From CALHVX01 sp964640725 (GTDB lineage: Bacteria; Pseudomonadota; Gammaproteobacteria; Pseudomonadales; Azotimanducaceae): a stretch of 64,000 nt of DNA. Below the pieces are notes generated by a model that saw only the letters and a list, made by a program, of their open reading frames with translations, had not been told where the DNA came from and ran no database searches. Shown piece by piece: positions 26,305 to 37,257 of this stretch. Position numbers and translations under genes: made by a program. Positions within the stretch are counted from its first letter, which is position 1. Each line of letters begins with the position of its first letter. The stretch lies in NCBI GenBank assembly GCA_964640725.1, contig CAZXIJ010000010.1:1-64000 (forward strand), read 5' to 3'.

Positions 26305-26781
26305 TCAGGCCCGGTGGTACGGGTGGCCAGCGTTGACCGTCCAGGCCCGATAGAGCTGCTCGTGGAGCAGCAGCCGGGCCATGGCATGGGGGAGCGTCAG
26401 CCGGGACAGCGACCAGGTCTCCTGAGCGCGGGCCAGGCAATCCTCGTGCAGGCCATCGGCACCGCCGATAAGCAGCGCGACATCCGTGCCTGTTTGTTGC
26501 CAGCGATCCATGTGCTTGGCCATCTCCATGGTGGTGAGTCCCTGGCCTCGCTCGTCCAGGGCGATGACCCTATCGGTTCCCGAGACCCGGCTCAATATTC
26601 GATCAGATTCTGTCGCTTTTGCCGTGCTGGCGGACACATTCCCGCCCCGGGACCGGGCTCCGGGAGCAATCTCGACCAGCTCGAAGCCCAGGTGTCTGGG
26701 CAAGCGTTTGGCGTATTCGGCGCAGCCCAGCCGAGCCCAATCCGGCAGCCGCTGCCCCACGGAAAGCACCCGAAGCTTCAG
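26305..26781 (-). CDS. rlmH: 23S rRNA pseudouridine-1915 N3-methyltransferase RlmH
   Basis: RlmH is a SPOUT methyltransferase modifying helix 69 of 23S rRNA on the 70S ribosome. LLIGGADGLHEDC and the C-terminal YRAWTVNAGHPYHR are diagnostic. The first conventional start is GTG at 26769, but a CTG at 26781, overlapping the rsfS stop (cTGA), restores LKLRVLSVGQ, which aligns from residue 1 with E. coli MKLQLVAVGT; I therefore prefer CTG (158 residues). It is coupled to rsfS upstream and mrdA downstream. Confidence 0.93.
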   Translation of the reverse strand: MKLRVLSVGQRLPDWARLGCAEYAKRLPRHLGFELVEIAPGARSRGGNVSASTAKATESDRILSRVSGTDRVIALDERGQGLTTMEMAKHMDRWQQTGTDVALLIGGADGLHEDCLARAQETWSLSRLTLPHAMARLLLHEQLYRAWTVNAGHPYHRA

Positions 26782-27134
26782 GCGCCAGCGCCGCTGTTTT
26801 CGTCATCTCCTGGAAAATCGCCCCACAAGCGCTCCAGATCGTAAAACCCGCGGGTCTCTTCCTGCATCAGATGAACCAGCACATCGCCGAGATCGATCAG
26901 AATCCATTCAGCGCTCTCTTTTCCCTCCACGCCATTCACGCGGCCCTGGTTCTCCTTGACCGAATCGAGAACATATTGGGAAAGCGCGTTGACATGGCGA
27001 TTGGAGGTGCCGCTCGCGATCACCATGTGGTCGGCGATCGTCGTGAGATGGGCCACCGGCAGGCTGGTGACGTTGATGGCTTTGCGGTCTTCGAGGGTAT
27101 CGACAACTAGGTCCCGAAGGATGTCTGGGGTCAA
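26778..27134 (-). CDS. rsfS: Ribosomal silencing factor RsfS
   Basis: RsfS binds L14 and blocks subunit joining during nutrient limitation. The 118-residue product from TTG 27134 begins LTPDILRDLVVDTLEDRKA and carries the DUF143 features VIASGTSNRHVNAL, WILIDLGDVLVHLM and YDLERLW. TTG 27134 is preferred because GGAG lies 6 nt upstream and the preceding frame overlaps nadD. An 18-residue tail after the conserved core is Gly/Asp-rich. It is 19 nt after nadD, the conserved order. Confidence 0.94.
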   Translation of the reverse strand: MTPDILRDLVVDTLEDRKAINVTSLPVAHLTTIADHMVIASGTSNRHVNALSQYVLDSVKENQGRVNGVEGKESAEWILIDLGDVLVHLMQEETRGFYDLERLWGDFPGDDENSGAGA

Positions 27135-27153
27135 AAGGTGCTCCCGTGGCGGG

Positions 27154-27789
27154 TCATTGGCTGACCCTGTGATGGGTTCCGTACAGGTGATGGTGGGCAA
27201 TATAGGAAAAGACGCCGGTCGGTAGCAAATGGGCACTCGGCTCGCGAGCCAGCAGACGCCTGCGAACCTCGGTGGCAGAAACGTCTGGCGGCGTCACCGG
27301 CACCTGCATGACCGAGCCGGCCAGCGTTGCCGGGCAGTCCCGGGTCCACCGCCCGTCCAGCGCTGCGGTCAGGGCTGGGGACAGCGGCGCGTCGTAGCCC
27401 GCCCGGTCCAGCACAACCAGGTGGCCCAGCTCGAGCACCCGCGGCCATTCGTGCCAGGTCTCCAGACTGAGCAGGCTGTCGCGCCCGATCAGCCAGCCCA
27501 GCGGCGTGTCAGGGTGCTCGGCCCGCAGTGCTTCGAGGGTGTGCACCGTGTAAGACGGCGCATCGCGCCGGATCTCGCGATCGTCGGGCACCAGTTCCGG
27601 ATAGGGCTCGCAGGCCAACGACAGCAACTCAAAGCGCGCACTGATGGACGCCGTCGGGGTATCCCGATGCGTCGGCCAGGCCGAAAGGACCAGCCGGACC
27701 GGTACCTCGAGGGCCGCTGCCGCTGCTCGAGCAAGCGCAATGTGACCGACGTGTACCGGGTCGAAGGTACCGCCGAAGCAGAGGATCAA
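27154..27789 (-). CDS. nadD: Nicotinate-mononucleotide adenylyltransferase
   Basis: NadD joins ATP to nicotinate mononucleotide to give deamido-NAD. The 211-residue protein starts ILCFGGTFDPVHVGH, the nucleotidyltransferase GGTFDPxHxGH motif, and has the C-terminal ISATEVRRR-type element (VSATEVRRRLLA) closing the ATP site. The start is TTG at 27789, whose TTGA overlaps the proA stop by 4 nt; no ATG fits. Followed by rsfS, the usual order. Confidence 0.96.
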   Translation of the reverse strand: MILCFGGTFDPVHVGHIALARAAAAALEVPVRLVLSAWPTHRDTPTASISARFELLSLACEPYPELVPDDREIRRDAPSYTVHTLEALRAEHPDTPLGWLIGRDSLLSLETWHEWPRVLELGHLVVLDRAGYDAPLSPALTAALDGRWTRDCPATLAGSVMQVPVTPPDVSATEVRRRLLAREPSAHLLPTGVFSYIAHHHLYGTHHRVSQ

Positions 27790-29114
27790 CGTTGCCGTAC
27801 CTGCCCGGAACCGAAGACCACATACTTTTGCGTGGTCAGCCCCTCCAGCCCGACCGGCCCCCGGGCGTGCAGCTTGTCGGTGGAGATGCCGACCTCTGCC
27901 CCCAGGCCGTACTCGAAGCCGTCAGCAAACTGCGTGGAGGCGTTAATCATGACCGATGCGCTGTCGACCTCGGTCATGAACCGCCGGCCCCGGGCGTAGT
28001 CCTGCGTCACGATCGTGTCGGTGTGCTGAGACCCGTGACGATTGATGTGCGCAATGGCCGCATCGAGATCGTCCACAACGCGAACAGACAGCACGGGGCC
28101 GAGATACTCGGTGTCCCAGTCCGCCGCGGTTGCCGGTACCGCCGTCGGCAGAAACGAACAGATGCGCTCGCAACCGCGCAGCTCAACGCCCGCCTCAGCA
28201 AAGCCTGCCGCCAGCGCCGGCGCAACCGCAGCCACCATATCCTTGTGGATCAGCAGGGTTTCCAGAGCGTTGCACACGGCGTACTTCGAAGTCTTGCCGT
28301 TCACCGCCAAAGCGACCGCCATGGCGGGATCAGCACCGGCGTCGATGTACTGGTGGCAGATGCCATCCAGGTGCTTGATGATCGGAATGCGCGACTCGGC
28401 CATGATCCGCTCGATGAGCGATTTGCCGCCCCGGGGCACGATGATGTCGACCAGCTCGTCAGCCTGCAGCAGCGCGCCGACCGCAGCCCGGTCGGTGGTT
28501 GCGATGAGCTGGGCCACGCTCGCCGGCAGCTCCGCGGCCAGCAAGCCCTTGGCAATGCTCGCTGCAATCGCCCGGTTGCTGTGGATGGCCTCGCTGCCGC
28601 CACGCAGAATGCAGGCGTTGCCGCTCTTGAGACACAGCACGGCAGCGTCGACGGTCACGTTCGGTCGCGACTCGTAAATGATACCGATCACGCCCAGGGG
28701 CACCCGCATGCGCCCAATCTGCAGGCCGTTCGGACGATAAGACAGGTCGGTGACGGTGCCCACCGGGTCGGGCAGCGCCTCGACCTGGCGAACCCCCTCG
28801 ATCATCTGGTCCACGGCGCGATCGTCGATCTGCAAGCGATCGACCAGCGGCTGATCCAGCCCCGTGCCCGCAGCCGCGGCCATGTCCAGCTCGTTGGCGG
28901 CAATGATGACGGCTCGGTCGGCATCAAGCGCGTCGGCAATCGCCAGCAGGGCCCGGCTCTTACGGGCCGGCTCTGCCGCCGCGATGATTCGCCCGGCAGC
29001 CCGGGCCGCCTGAGCGAGGGCCAGCACATAGGTCTTCGGATCCGCACTGGCATCTGCGGCAGGCACGTCTGTCGCCGGCGCAGGGGCTACGGATTTCTGG
29101 AAGCGGGCACTCAT
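27786..29114 (-). CDS. proA: Gamma-glutamyl phosphate reductase
   Basis: ProA reduces gamma-glutamyl phosphate to glutamate semialdehyde in proline synthesis. The 442-residue aldehyde-dehydrogenase-fold protein has the catalytic Cys in YAVCNALETLL, the MRVPLGVIGIIYESRPNVT segment and the C-terminal KYVVFGSGQVR. An additional ~25-residue Ala/Pro-rich stretch precedes the conserved core. proB is not in this window. proA heads the proA-nadD-rsfS-rlmH run on the minus strand. Confidence 0.96.
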   Translation of the reverse strand: MSARFQKSVAPAPATDVPAADASADPKTYVLALAQAARAAGRIIAAAEPARKSRALLAIADALDADRAVIIAANELDMAAAAGTGLDQPLVDRLQIDDRAVDQMIEGVRQVEALPDPVGTVTDLSYRPNGLQIGRMRVPLGVIGIIYESRPNVTVDAAVLCLKSGNACILRGGSEAIHSNRAIAASIAKGLLAAELPASVAQLIATTDRAAVGALLQADELVDIIVPRGGKSLIERIMAESRIPIIKHLDGICHQYIDAGADPAMAVALAVNGKTSKYAVCNALETLLIHKDMVAAVAPALAAGFAEAGVELRGCERICSFLPTAVPATAADWDTEYLGPVLSVRVVDDLDAAIAHINRHGSQHTDTIVTQDYARGRRFMTEVDSASVMINASTQFADGFEYGLGAEVGISTDKLHARGPVGLEGLTTQKYVVFGSGQVRQR

Positions 29115-29158
29115 ACACTCAGTATACCTGTAAGGCGCGGCCAGGCTTGTCCGTAGAG

Positions 29159-29761
29159 CTAGCTGCGCAGCTTGTGCACCAGCCGGTTCAGCTCAGCGAG
29201 CCGTTCCCGCGGCCGGTCGAGCTGCAGCAGGGACTGCTTGATCTCGGGTTCGATGGGCAGCAGCTCGGCCAGTCGCGCGCTCACGGACTGGGCTTCGGCG
29301 TAATCGATCTCCAGGCCCATCTTGGCAATCAGCGGGTGCTGGGCCAGCTCCTTCAGGATCGTCACCAGGTCAGCGTGTTCCGGCGGCATCGGGCTCGCTG
29401 GCTCGTCCGGCAGCCAGGCCACCCGGCCCATGATCAGCAGGTCGTCCTGAGCCCAGGCTTCCTGCAGGCGGAATTTGCGCTCACCCCGAGCCACGACGCC
29501 GAGCAGGCCATCGCTGAGCTGATTGAAATCGATGATGCGCGCCTCCGTGCCCACATCGAACACGTGCGGGAGCTGAAACTGATCATCGAGCCGGGCTTCG
29601 TGGCCTTCGCGGATCAACACGACACCGAACCCGGTATCGCTGCGCAGGCAACCGCGCACCATGTCCAGGTAGCGCGGCTCGAAGATGCGCAGAGGGAGAT
29701 GCCCGTCCTTGAACAGAACCGTGCGCAGCGGGAACAGCGGGATGTCGCTCGTTTCGGTCAT
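29159..29761 (-). CDS. Lon N-terminal (LON substrate-binding) domain protein
   Basis: The 200-residue product consists of a stand-alone LON-SB domain: IPLFPLRTVLFKDGHLPLRIFEPRY at the start, GFGVVLIREG in the middle, and a helical C-terminal third. There is no AAA+ or protease domain. In gammaproteobacteria such proteins are widespread and of uncertain role, possibly substrate or cofactor binding. It is 44 nt downstream of no co-directional partner except the RNase J-like gene, which ends 76 nt upstream of it. Confidence 0.85.
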   Translation of the reverse strand: MTETSDIPLFPLRTVLFKDGHLPLRIFEPRYLDMVRGCLRSDTGFGVVLIREGHEARLDDQFQLPHVFDVGTEARIIDFNQLSDGLLGVVARGERKFRLQEAWAQDDLLIMGRVAWLPDEPASPMPPEHADLVTILKELAQHPLIAKMGLEIDYAEAQSVSARLAELLPIEPEIKQSLLQLDRPRERLAELNRLVHKLRS

Positions 29762-29790
29762 GGCTGGAGAGTATCACCGCCCTATGCACT

Positions 29791-29810
29791 GTGCGCGTGA
29801 GGACGCGCGC
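29791..29810. other. GC-rich hairpin between the RNase J-like and LON-domain genes
   Basis: GTGCGCGT (29791-29798) pairs with ACGCGCGC (29803-29810) around a GAGG loop, 8 bp with one wobble pair. It lies in the 76-nt spacer between two minus-strand genes. No T run follows on either strand, so it may be a weak terminator or an mRNA-stability element. Confidence 0.35.
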
Positions 29811-29837
29811 TTGCGCCGTGCGCTTGAGGAGGCGCGC

Positions 29838-31172
29838 TCAGCGCTCTTCGACAATCAGCCGGCCGACAGCGGCAGCCCCGCGCCGGATCCCGCGCTGCGG
29901 GGCCAGCAGAAACAGATCGCCGTTGCGGCCCTCCCACTGGCTGGGCACCCCACAGGTCGCGGCCAGCTCGGCGTGCGCGGCCAAATGTTCCGGCTCGCCG
30001 TGCACCGGAATGGCCATGCGCGGGCGAATCCAGCGGTACAGCTCAGCGAGTTCGTCCCGGGCCGGGTGCCCGGACGCGTGAATCGGCTGGTTGAGGGCCT
30101 CGTCCTGGCACACGGCGACGCCCAGACGCTCGAGGCGCCGCAGCAATGCCGTCACGCTGGGCTCGTTCCCGGGAATCACCCGGCTGCTGAGGACCACCCG
30201 GTCCCCGGGCGCCAGATCGAGGCTGGGGTGGCTGCCATGGGACAGGCGGTGCAGCGCGGCACCCTGCTCTCCCTGGCTGCCCGTGGCGACGGCCAGCACC
30301 TCCTCCGGCGGCAGGTAGCCCAGATGGCCAGGCTCGATGAGCTGGTCTTCCGGATCCCACAGGCCGGCCTGCCGCGCAGCCCCGACGTAGTTGTGCAGGG
30401 ACCGGCCCAGCAGCGCCATGTACCGGCCCGTTTGCCGGGCCACCCGGGCCAGGGTACGCAGGCGAGCGACGTTGCTGCCAAAACAGCCCACGATGACCCG
30501 GCCCGGCGCGCTCTCGACCTGAGCCAGCAGGCCCGCCTGCAGGGTGCCCTCGCTGGGAGACCGGCCCGGGGTCGTCGCGTTGGTGGAATCGCACACCATC
30601 GCCAGCATGCCCTCGGCACCGATCGCTTCGAGCTGACGCTGGCTGTAGCTGGGCCCGACCACCGGGTCCGGATCGAGCTTCCAGTCGCCAGTGTGGAAGA
30701 TCGACCCCGCGGGCGTGCGCAGCACCAGACCCTGGGACTCCGGGGTGGAGTGCGTGACGCCCACCCATTCGACATCAAAGGACCCGATTTGCTGGCGGTG
30801 TCCGGGCTCGACCACATGCAGCGGCACTGTGCCCAGCAACCGCGCCTCGGCCAGCTTTCGCGTCAGGATGGCGGCGGTAAAGGGCGTCGTGTAGACCGGA
30901 CAGCGCAGCTGCGGCCACAGGTGCGCGACCGCCCCGACATGATCTTCATGGGCGTGAGTGATCACCAGGCCGCACAGCGCCGAGGCCCGCTCGGCGATGA
31001 AAGACGGGTCGGCCATTTCCACCCGGGTCCGGTCCTGGGCATCTCGCTCAAAGGTGATCCCGCAATCAACGGCGAGCCAGGCGCCGTCGTGACCGTACAG
31101 ATTGAAATTCATGCCGATCTCGCCACACCCCCCAAGGGGCAGGAACCACAGATCGCTGGGTGATGGTGTCAT
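29838..31172 (-). CDS. Ribonuclease J-like metallo-beta-lactamase/beta-CASP hydrolase
   Basis: RNase J enzymes are zinc-dependent RNA exo/endonucleases. The 444-residue protein has FLPLGGCGEIGMN at the start, the zinc motif HAHEDH (in VITHAHEDHVGA), HTGDWKLDP and the beta-CASP region with DSTNATTPGRS and a final HASGHPARDEL / IPVHGEPEH pair, all characteristic of RNase J. It is about 100 residues shorter than Bacillus RNase J and lacks most of the C-terminal domain. E. coli has no equivalent, but many other proteobacteria do. Downstream of ssb on the same strand. Confidence 0.88.
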   Translation of the reverse strand: MTPSPSDLWFLPLGGCGEIGMNFNLYGHDGAWLAVDCGITFERDAQDRTRVEMADPSFIAERASALCGLVITHAHEDHVGAVAHLWPQLRCPVYTTPFTAAILTRKLAEARLLGTVPLHVVEPGHRQQIGSFDVEWVGVTHSTPESQGLVLRTPAGSIFHTGDWKLDPDPVVGPSYSQRQLEAIGAEGMLAMVCDSTNATTPGRSPSEGTLQAGLLAQVESAPGRVIVGCFGSNVARLRTLARVARQTGRYMALLGRSLHNYVGAARQAGLWDPEDQLIEPGHLGYLPPEEVLAVATGSQGEQGAALHRLSHGSHPSLDLAPGDRVVLSSRVIPGNEPSVTALLRRLERLGVAVCQDEALNQPIHASGHPARDELAELYRWIRPRMAIPVHGEPEHLAAHAELAATCGVPSQWEGRNGDLFLLAPQRGIRRGAAAVGRLIVEER

Positions 31173-31199
31173 GGCCGCACCATAGGCGACGGCCAGGAA

Positions 31200-31229
31200 G
31201 AGCGCCAGAGACGGAGGGTCCTGGCGCTC
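31200..31229 (-). terminator. Probable terminator downstream of ssb
   Basis: A perfect 9-bp inverted repeat (31200-31208 GAGCGCCAG with 31221-31229 CTGGCGCTC, 12-nt loop) lies 13 nt after the ssb stop. On the minus strand it is followed only by TTCC, so termination may be partial and allow read-through into the RNase J-like gene. Confidence 0.45.
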
Positions 31230-31242
31230 CGGGGCAGGCGAG

Positions 31243-31755
31243 CTAGAAGGGAATGTCGTCGTCGAAGTCTTCGTCGGTCAACGGGGCCGGCTGAGCACTG
31301 GCCCCGCCACCACCGCCACCACCGCCACCGCTGTTGCCCTGGCTGTAGCCGCCGCCACCGCCGCCACTGGCCGCGCCGCCATCGAAGCCGCCGCCGTCGC
31401 CCATGCCACCGCCGCCCATGCCGCGGCTGTCGAGCATCTGCATGTCGCGGGCAATGACTTCCGTGCGGTACTTTTTAACGCCGTCCTGTTCCCAGCTGCT
31501 GGTCGACAGGCTGCCTTCAATGAAGACCTTCGAGCCCTTGCGCAGGTATTCGCCGGCGATCTCCGCAAGCTTGGAGAAGCAGACGACGTTGTGCCACTCG
31601 GTCTTCTCCTGCTGCTCGCCGCTGTTGCGGTCCCGCCAGCTTTCCGACGTCGCGACGCTAAATTTGGTGACGGCGTTGCCGCCCTGGGAGTAGCGGGTTT
31701 CCGGGTCTCTGCCCAGATTGCCGATCAGGATGACTTTGTTGATCCCCCGAGCCAT
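31243..31755 (-). CDS. ssb: Single-stranded DNA-binding protein
   Basis: SSB coats single-stranded DNA as a tetramer and recruits repair and replication proteins. The 170-residue product has an OB fold (NKVILIGNLGRDPE start, then KTEWHNVVCFSKLAE and VFIEGSL), a long Gly-rich linker (about residues 112-155) and the acidic tip DDDIPF that binds partners. It is divergent from uvrA, the usual gammaproteobacterial arrangement. ATG at 31755. Confidence 0.98.
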   Translation of the reverse strand: MARGINKVILIGNLGRDPETRYSQGGNAVTKFSVATSESWRDRNSGEQQEKTEWHNVVCFSKLAEIAGEYLRKGSKVFIEGSLSTSSWEQDGVKKYRTEVIARDMQMLDSRGMGGGGMGDGGGFDGGAASGGGGGGYSQGNSGGGGGGGGGASAQPAPLTDEDFDDDIPF

Positions 31756-32091
31756 GACAAATATTCCTCGTTTGGCGAAGGCTCAGTGTACCGCGGGCGG
31801 GCCGGCGCTGCCCGATCCTGGGCCGGCCGGCCTGTAAGCCGGAGACCGCAGGGCGCGACAGCCGGCCGGGCGGCCCGGCCCCGGGCGCGCCGCCCCGGAC
31901 AGGCGCACGACCGCTGCCTCTCACCGCCACCTCATGGCCCGTACGCTAGCGTTTGCGATCCTGGCGCCCGGAGGCCCTGGCGACCCTCGCCGCAATCCCC
32001 CAGCGTCACCGGCACGGCCCGCTTGTCGAGACCAAACTGACCGCGTACCGTGACCGGTTACCCCCGATTCAACGTGACCGAAGAGACTGTC
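31756..32091. promoter_or_regulatory. Divergent ssb/uvrA intergenic region
   Basis: About 336 nt of very GC-rich sequence separate the two repair genes, with self-complementary GGCCGG-rich stretches at about 31815-31900. In E. coli this region carries LexA boxes; I searched both strands by eye for CTGT-N8-ACAG and found no good match. Promoters for both genes must lie here but I cannot assign -35/-10 elements confidently. In-frame GTG codons at 32050 and 32074 are alternative uvrA starts. Confidence 0.5.
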
Positions 32092-34935
<2,844 letters not shown>

Positions 34936-34937
34936 CG

Positions 34938-35753
34938 ATGTTCGCAACACAACCACAGCAACCGACAGAGGTTTTCGCCGCCGGGCTACGCCTGTTTCGG
35001 GCAACACTACCAGCGCTGCTGCCCCTTGCCGCGATCATCAGCCTGCCACAAACGATCAGCGCCAGCTATGTGGAGTCTCTGACCCCGGGGCCTGGCGTCG
35101 AAGACGACCCGGAGCAGCTGGCGCTGTACGTAAACCAGCTCTTTCGTATCATTCCCGTGCTGTACTTCACTATGATGCTCAACTTCACCGCCGTCGCGCT
35201 GGCACAGACTCGCACCGCACGCGGGCAGCAGACGAGCATGGCCGGGATCATCGCCGAGGCGATGCGCCTGTCCCTGCCGCTCACGCTCCTCGCCCTGGCC
35301 TACGTCGCTCTCGTCAGCATAGGCCTGCTGGCCCTGGTTCTGCCGGGCATCATTTTGGCGGTCAATCTGGCGCTGTTTATCTACACGCCCATCATGGAAC
35401 AGCGCAGCCCCTGGTCAGGCCTTGGCCGAAGCCACGCACTGGTCTGGAGCCAGCACTGGTGGCGTACCGCCACCGTGCTATCGCTGACCGTCATGCTCGG
35501 CCTGCTGCTCTCGGCACTGCTGCAAATGCTGGCCGGGGGCGGTAACCCGGACGCAATGCCTGGCAGCCAGGGCGAGGGTTCCTGGCTGTCAACGCGAACC
35601 CTGGTGTCCTGGGCAGTCATGACGTTTTTCACGCCCCTGAGCACAGCGATCATGCTTGCCCAGTATCAGGACCTGTTGTTGCGTGAGGGTGCCGCCGACT
35701 CTCCGGAGCCACCGCCGCCGACACCGGGCTCAGGCGGTACCATGGACGCCTAG
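34938..35753 (+). CDS. Polytopic membrane protein, YciC/GDPD-membrane-domain-like
   Basis: The 271-residue protein has about five or six hydrophobic segments and a Pro-rich C-terminal tail. The pattern of an N-terminal FRATLPALLPLAAI segment and a long VLPGIILAVNLALFIYTPIM helix followed by a helical SHALVW stretch resembles bacterial YciC-like and glycerophosphodiester-phosphodiesterase membrane-domain proteins, function unknown. It begins 2 nt after uvrA, so is probably co-transcribed. Its TAG stop overlaps the stop of the convergent small gene in a CTAG. Confidence 0.6.
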   Translation: MFATQPQQPTEVFAAGLRLFRATLPALLPLAAIISLPQTISASYVESLTPGPGVEDDPEQLALYVNQLFRIIPVLYFTMMLNFTAVALAQTRTARGQQTSMAGIIAEAMRLSLPLTLLALAYVALVSIGLLALVLPGIILAVNLALFIYTPIMEQRSPWSGLGRSHALVWSQHWWRTATVLSLTVMLGLLLSALLQMLAGGGNPDAMPGSQGEGSWLSTRTLVSWAVMTFFTPLSTAIMLAQYQDLLLREGAADSPEPPPPTPGSGGTMDA

Positions 35754-35944
35754 CCGTAAGCGAGGGCCAGAGTTTCCAGGACCTCCAGCAGCTGCTCGGT
35801 CCAGAACCAGCCAAGACCGCCAAGAATGAGCAAGGCGCAAGCAATCGCCAGCCGCACGCGCAAGCGACTTCCGCTGGTCGCCGGGGCATCCTGAGCAGGG
35901 GTCGAGGGAGACACGCTAGGAGAACCCGATCCAGCGACCGGCAC
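35750..35944 (-). CDS. Small single-pass membrane protein
   Basis: A 64-codon frame from GTG 35944, or 54 codons from GTG 35914, which lies 1 nt after the stop of the upstream gene and is the more likely start. The product has a Ser/Pro-rich N terminus, one clear TM (LAIACALLILGGLGWFW) and a short acidic helix. No family is recognised. It follows two related four-TM genes on the same strand and may be a third subunit. Its stop shares CTAG with the convergent gene. Confidence 0.5.
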   Translation of the reverse strand: MPVAGSGSPSVSPSTPAQDAPATSGSRLRVRLAIACALLILGGLGWFWTEQLLEVLETLALAYG

Positions 35945-36395
35945 CGGCCACTGTCAACCACAGCCCCAGGGACGCCAGGGCGATAGAGACCCGGGCCACC
36001 GTTGACAACTCCACCGCGCGATCTCGCAGCAACGGTCCTTTGATGGCGTAGCCAAAGAGCACCGCAACCAGCAGCGAGCCCATCTTGGCCCAGTACATCT
36101 CGCTGTGATAGAGCTTCAGAGCAACGGCAGCACTCATAAAGATTCCGCTCAGCACCATGACCAGCAGGGCATAGCTCATCCAGCGCTGAGTCTCTCGAGC
36201 CACGGTGGCGAGCGGCACTTCGTTCAGCACCAGCCCGAGCAGGCGCAGATCGCAGAGCAGCACCATGCCCCCGAGCAGCGACAGCCCCAGCAGGTGAAAC
36301 ATCTGCACGACCACAAAAACGCCGCCATTGGCCTTGGCGAGGCTGGCAAGCAGGGACTGGTCCAGCCATTCGAACAGCGGCAATAGCTCAAACAC
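35916..36395 (-). CDS. Four-TM membrane protein, DUF6644-like (paralogue of next upstream gene)
   Basis: The 159-residue protein has four hydrophobic helices. It shares with the neighbouring 195-residue protein a conserved pattern: an aromatic-x-His in helix 1-2 (VVVQMFHLLGLSLLGGM), DLRLLG, an Ala-Thr-x-Ala-Arg stretch and a Met-Val-Leu-x-Gly helix. This looks like the DUF6644 type, for which I know no function; the buried His and helix count would allow haem binding, but that is inference. Starts GTG at 36395, overlapping the upstream gene by 8 nt. Confidence 0.6.
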   Translation of the reverse strand: MFELLPLFEWLDQSLLASLAKANGGVFVVVQMFHLLGLSLLGGMVLLCDLRLLGLVLNEVPLATVARETQRWMSYALLVMVLSGIFMSAAVALKLYHSEMYWAKMGSLLVAVLFGYAIKGPLLRDRAVELSTVARVSIALASLGLWLTVAGAGRWIGFS

Positions 36396-36975
36396 CTTCG
36401 CCCTCCAGCAGTGCCAGCTCGTCGACGCAACCCACCACTCGCTGCAGCAGGGGCGTCAGGTCCTTGTGGCAGTCAAACCAGTCATAGGCAATGGCCCGGC
36501 CACAGACCACCACGCCTGCCCAGGTCGCCAGCGACACGCCGGCTGCGAAGCGGGCCCGCGGCGGGGGCCGCCCCTGATGCTCCCACTCATGCGCGGTATT
36601 CGAGACATAGCGCCGGAATAGCAGCGCATTGATTCCAGCGGCGATGAGCAACACCACCTTGATCCGAAACCACAGGCTTTGCGTTGTGCGCACGGGGATC
36701 GCGTAGTACAGCAGCAAGCCGGTCAGCACCATGATCGCAAAGCCGATCATCATGGGCCGGTCGAGCCAGCGCGCCAGCGTCGCCGCCGGCACGTAGCGAA
36801 AGCCCCAGCCAAGCATGCGCAGATCGATCACCATGAGCATGCCGAGAAACAGCATGAGCGTCAGCACATGCGTTGTTTCGATCCAGGCATACATGTAATA
36901 AGACTCGTGCAGCGCTGTGCTGGACGCGAAACCGTCCAGCCAGCGAGCCAACGCGAGCAGATAGTCGTTCAGCAT
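36388..36975 (-). CDS. Four-TM membrane protein, DUF6644-like
   Basis: The 195-residue product has four helices and WIETTHVLTLMLFLGMLMVIDLRMLG (helix 2 with His and DLR), PAATLARW, and IMVLTGLLLYYA, parallel to the downstream 159-residue paralogue. A cytosolic or periplasmic C-terminal part contains Cys residues (CHKD, GCVDE). Translational overlap of 8 nt suggests the two make a heteromer. Function not known. ATG at 36975. Confidence 0.6.
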   Translation of the reverse strand: MLNDYLLALARWLDGFASSTALHESYYMYAWIETTHVLTLMLFLGMLMVIDLRMLGWGFRYVPAATLARWLDRPMMIGFAIMVLTGLLLYYAIPVRTTQSLWFRIKVVLLIAAGINALLFRRYVSNTAHEWEHQGRPPPRARFAAGVSLATWAGVVVCGRAIAYDWFDCHKDLTPLLQRVVGCVDELALLEGEGV

Positions 36976-37022
36976 CGATCCTCCCGATTCCTATCATACC
37001 GGGTCCACACGGCATTGCAGGA

Positions 37023-37226
37023 TCAGCGACCCGCTTTGCGGCGATCAGAAACCAGCGTTCCGCCAATCCCCCAGTTGTCGGTTGGCACCTCGTCGATGAC
37101 CACTACGGTGGTTTCCGGATTTTTTCCGAGCACGTCGACCAGCATCTGCGTGGTGCGAGCGATCAGCTCGGCCTTGGCTTCGCGGGTGACGGCTTCGTCG
37201 GTGATTCGAATATTGACGTAGGGCAT
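37023..37226 (-). CDS. 4-oxalocrotonate tautomerase-family protein
   Basis: A 67-residue tautomerase with the catalytic Pro directly after the initiator Met (MPYVNIRIT) and the family GKNPETTVVVIDEVPTDNWGIGG segment. These enzymes interconvert keto and enol acids; the substrate is unknown. The gene stands alone on the minus strand, divergent from the envelope cluster that begins at 37385 and sharing its upstream region. Confidence 0.85.
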   Translation of the reverse strand: MPYVNIRITDEAVTREAKAELIARTTQMLVDVLGKNPETTVVVIDEVPTDNWGIGGTLVSDRRKAGR

Positions 37227-37257
37227 GTGCTCTCCTGGCTCCTTCGATCGATTGCAG

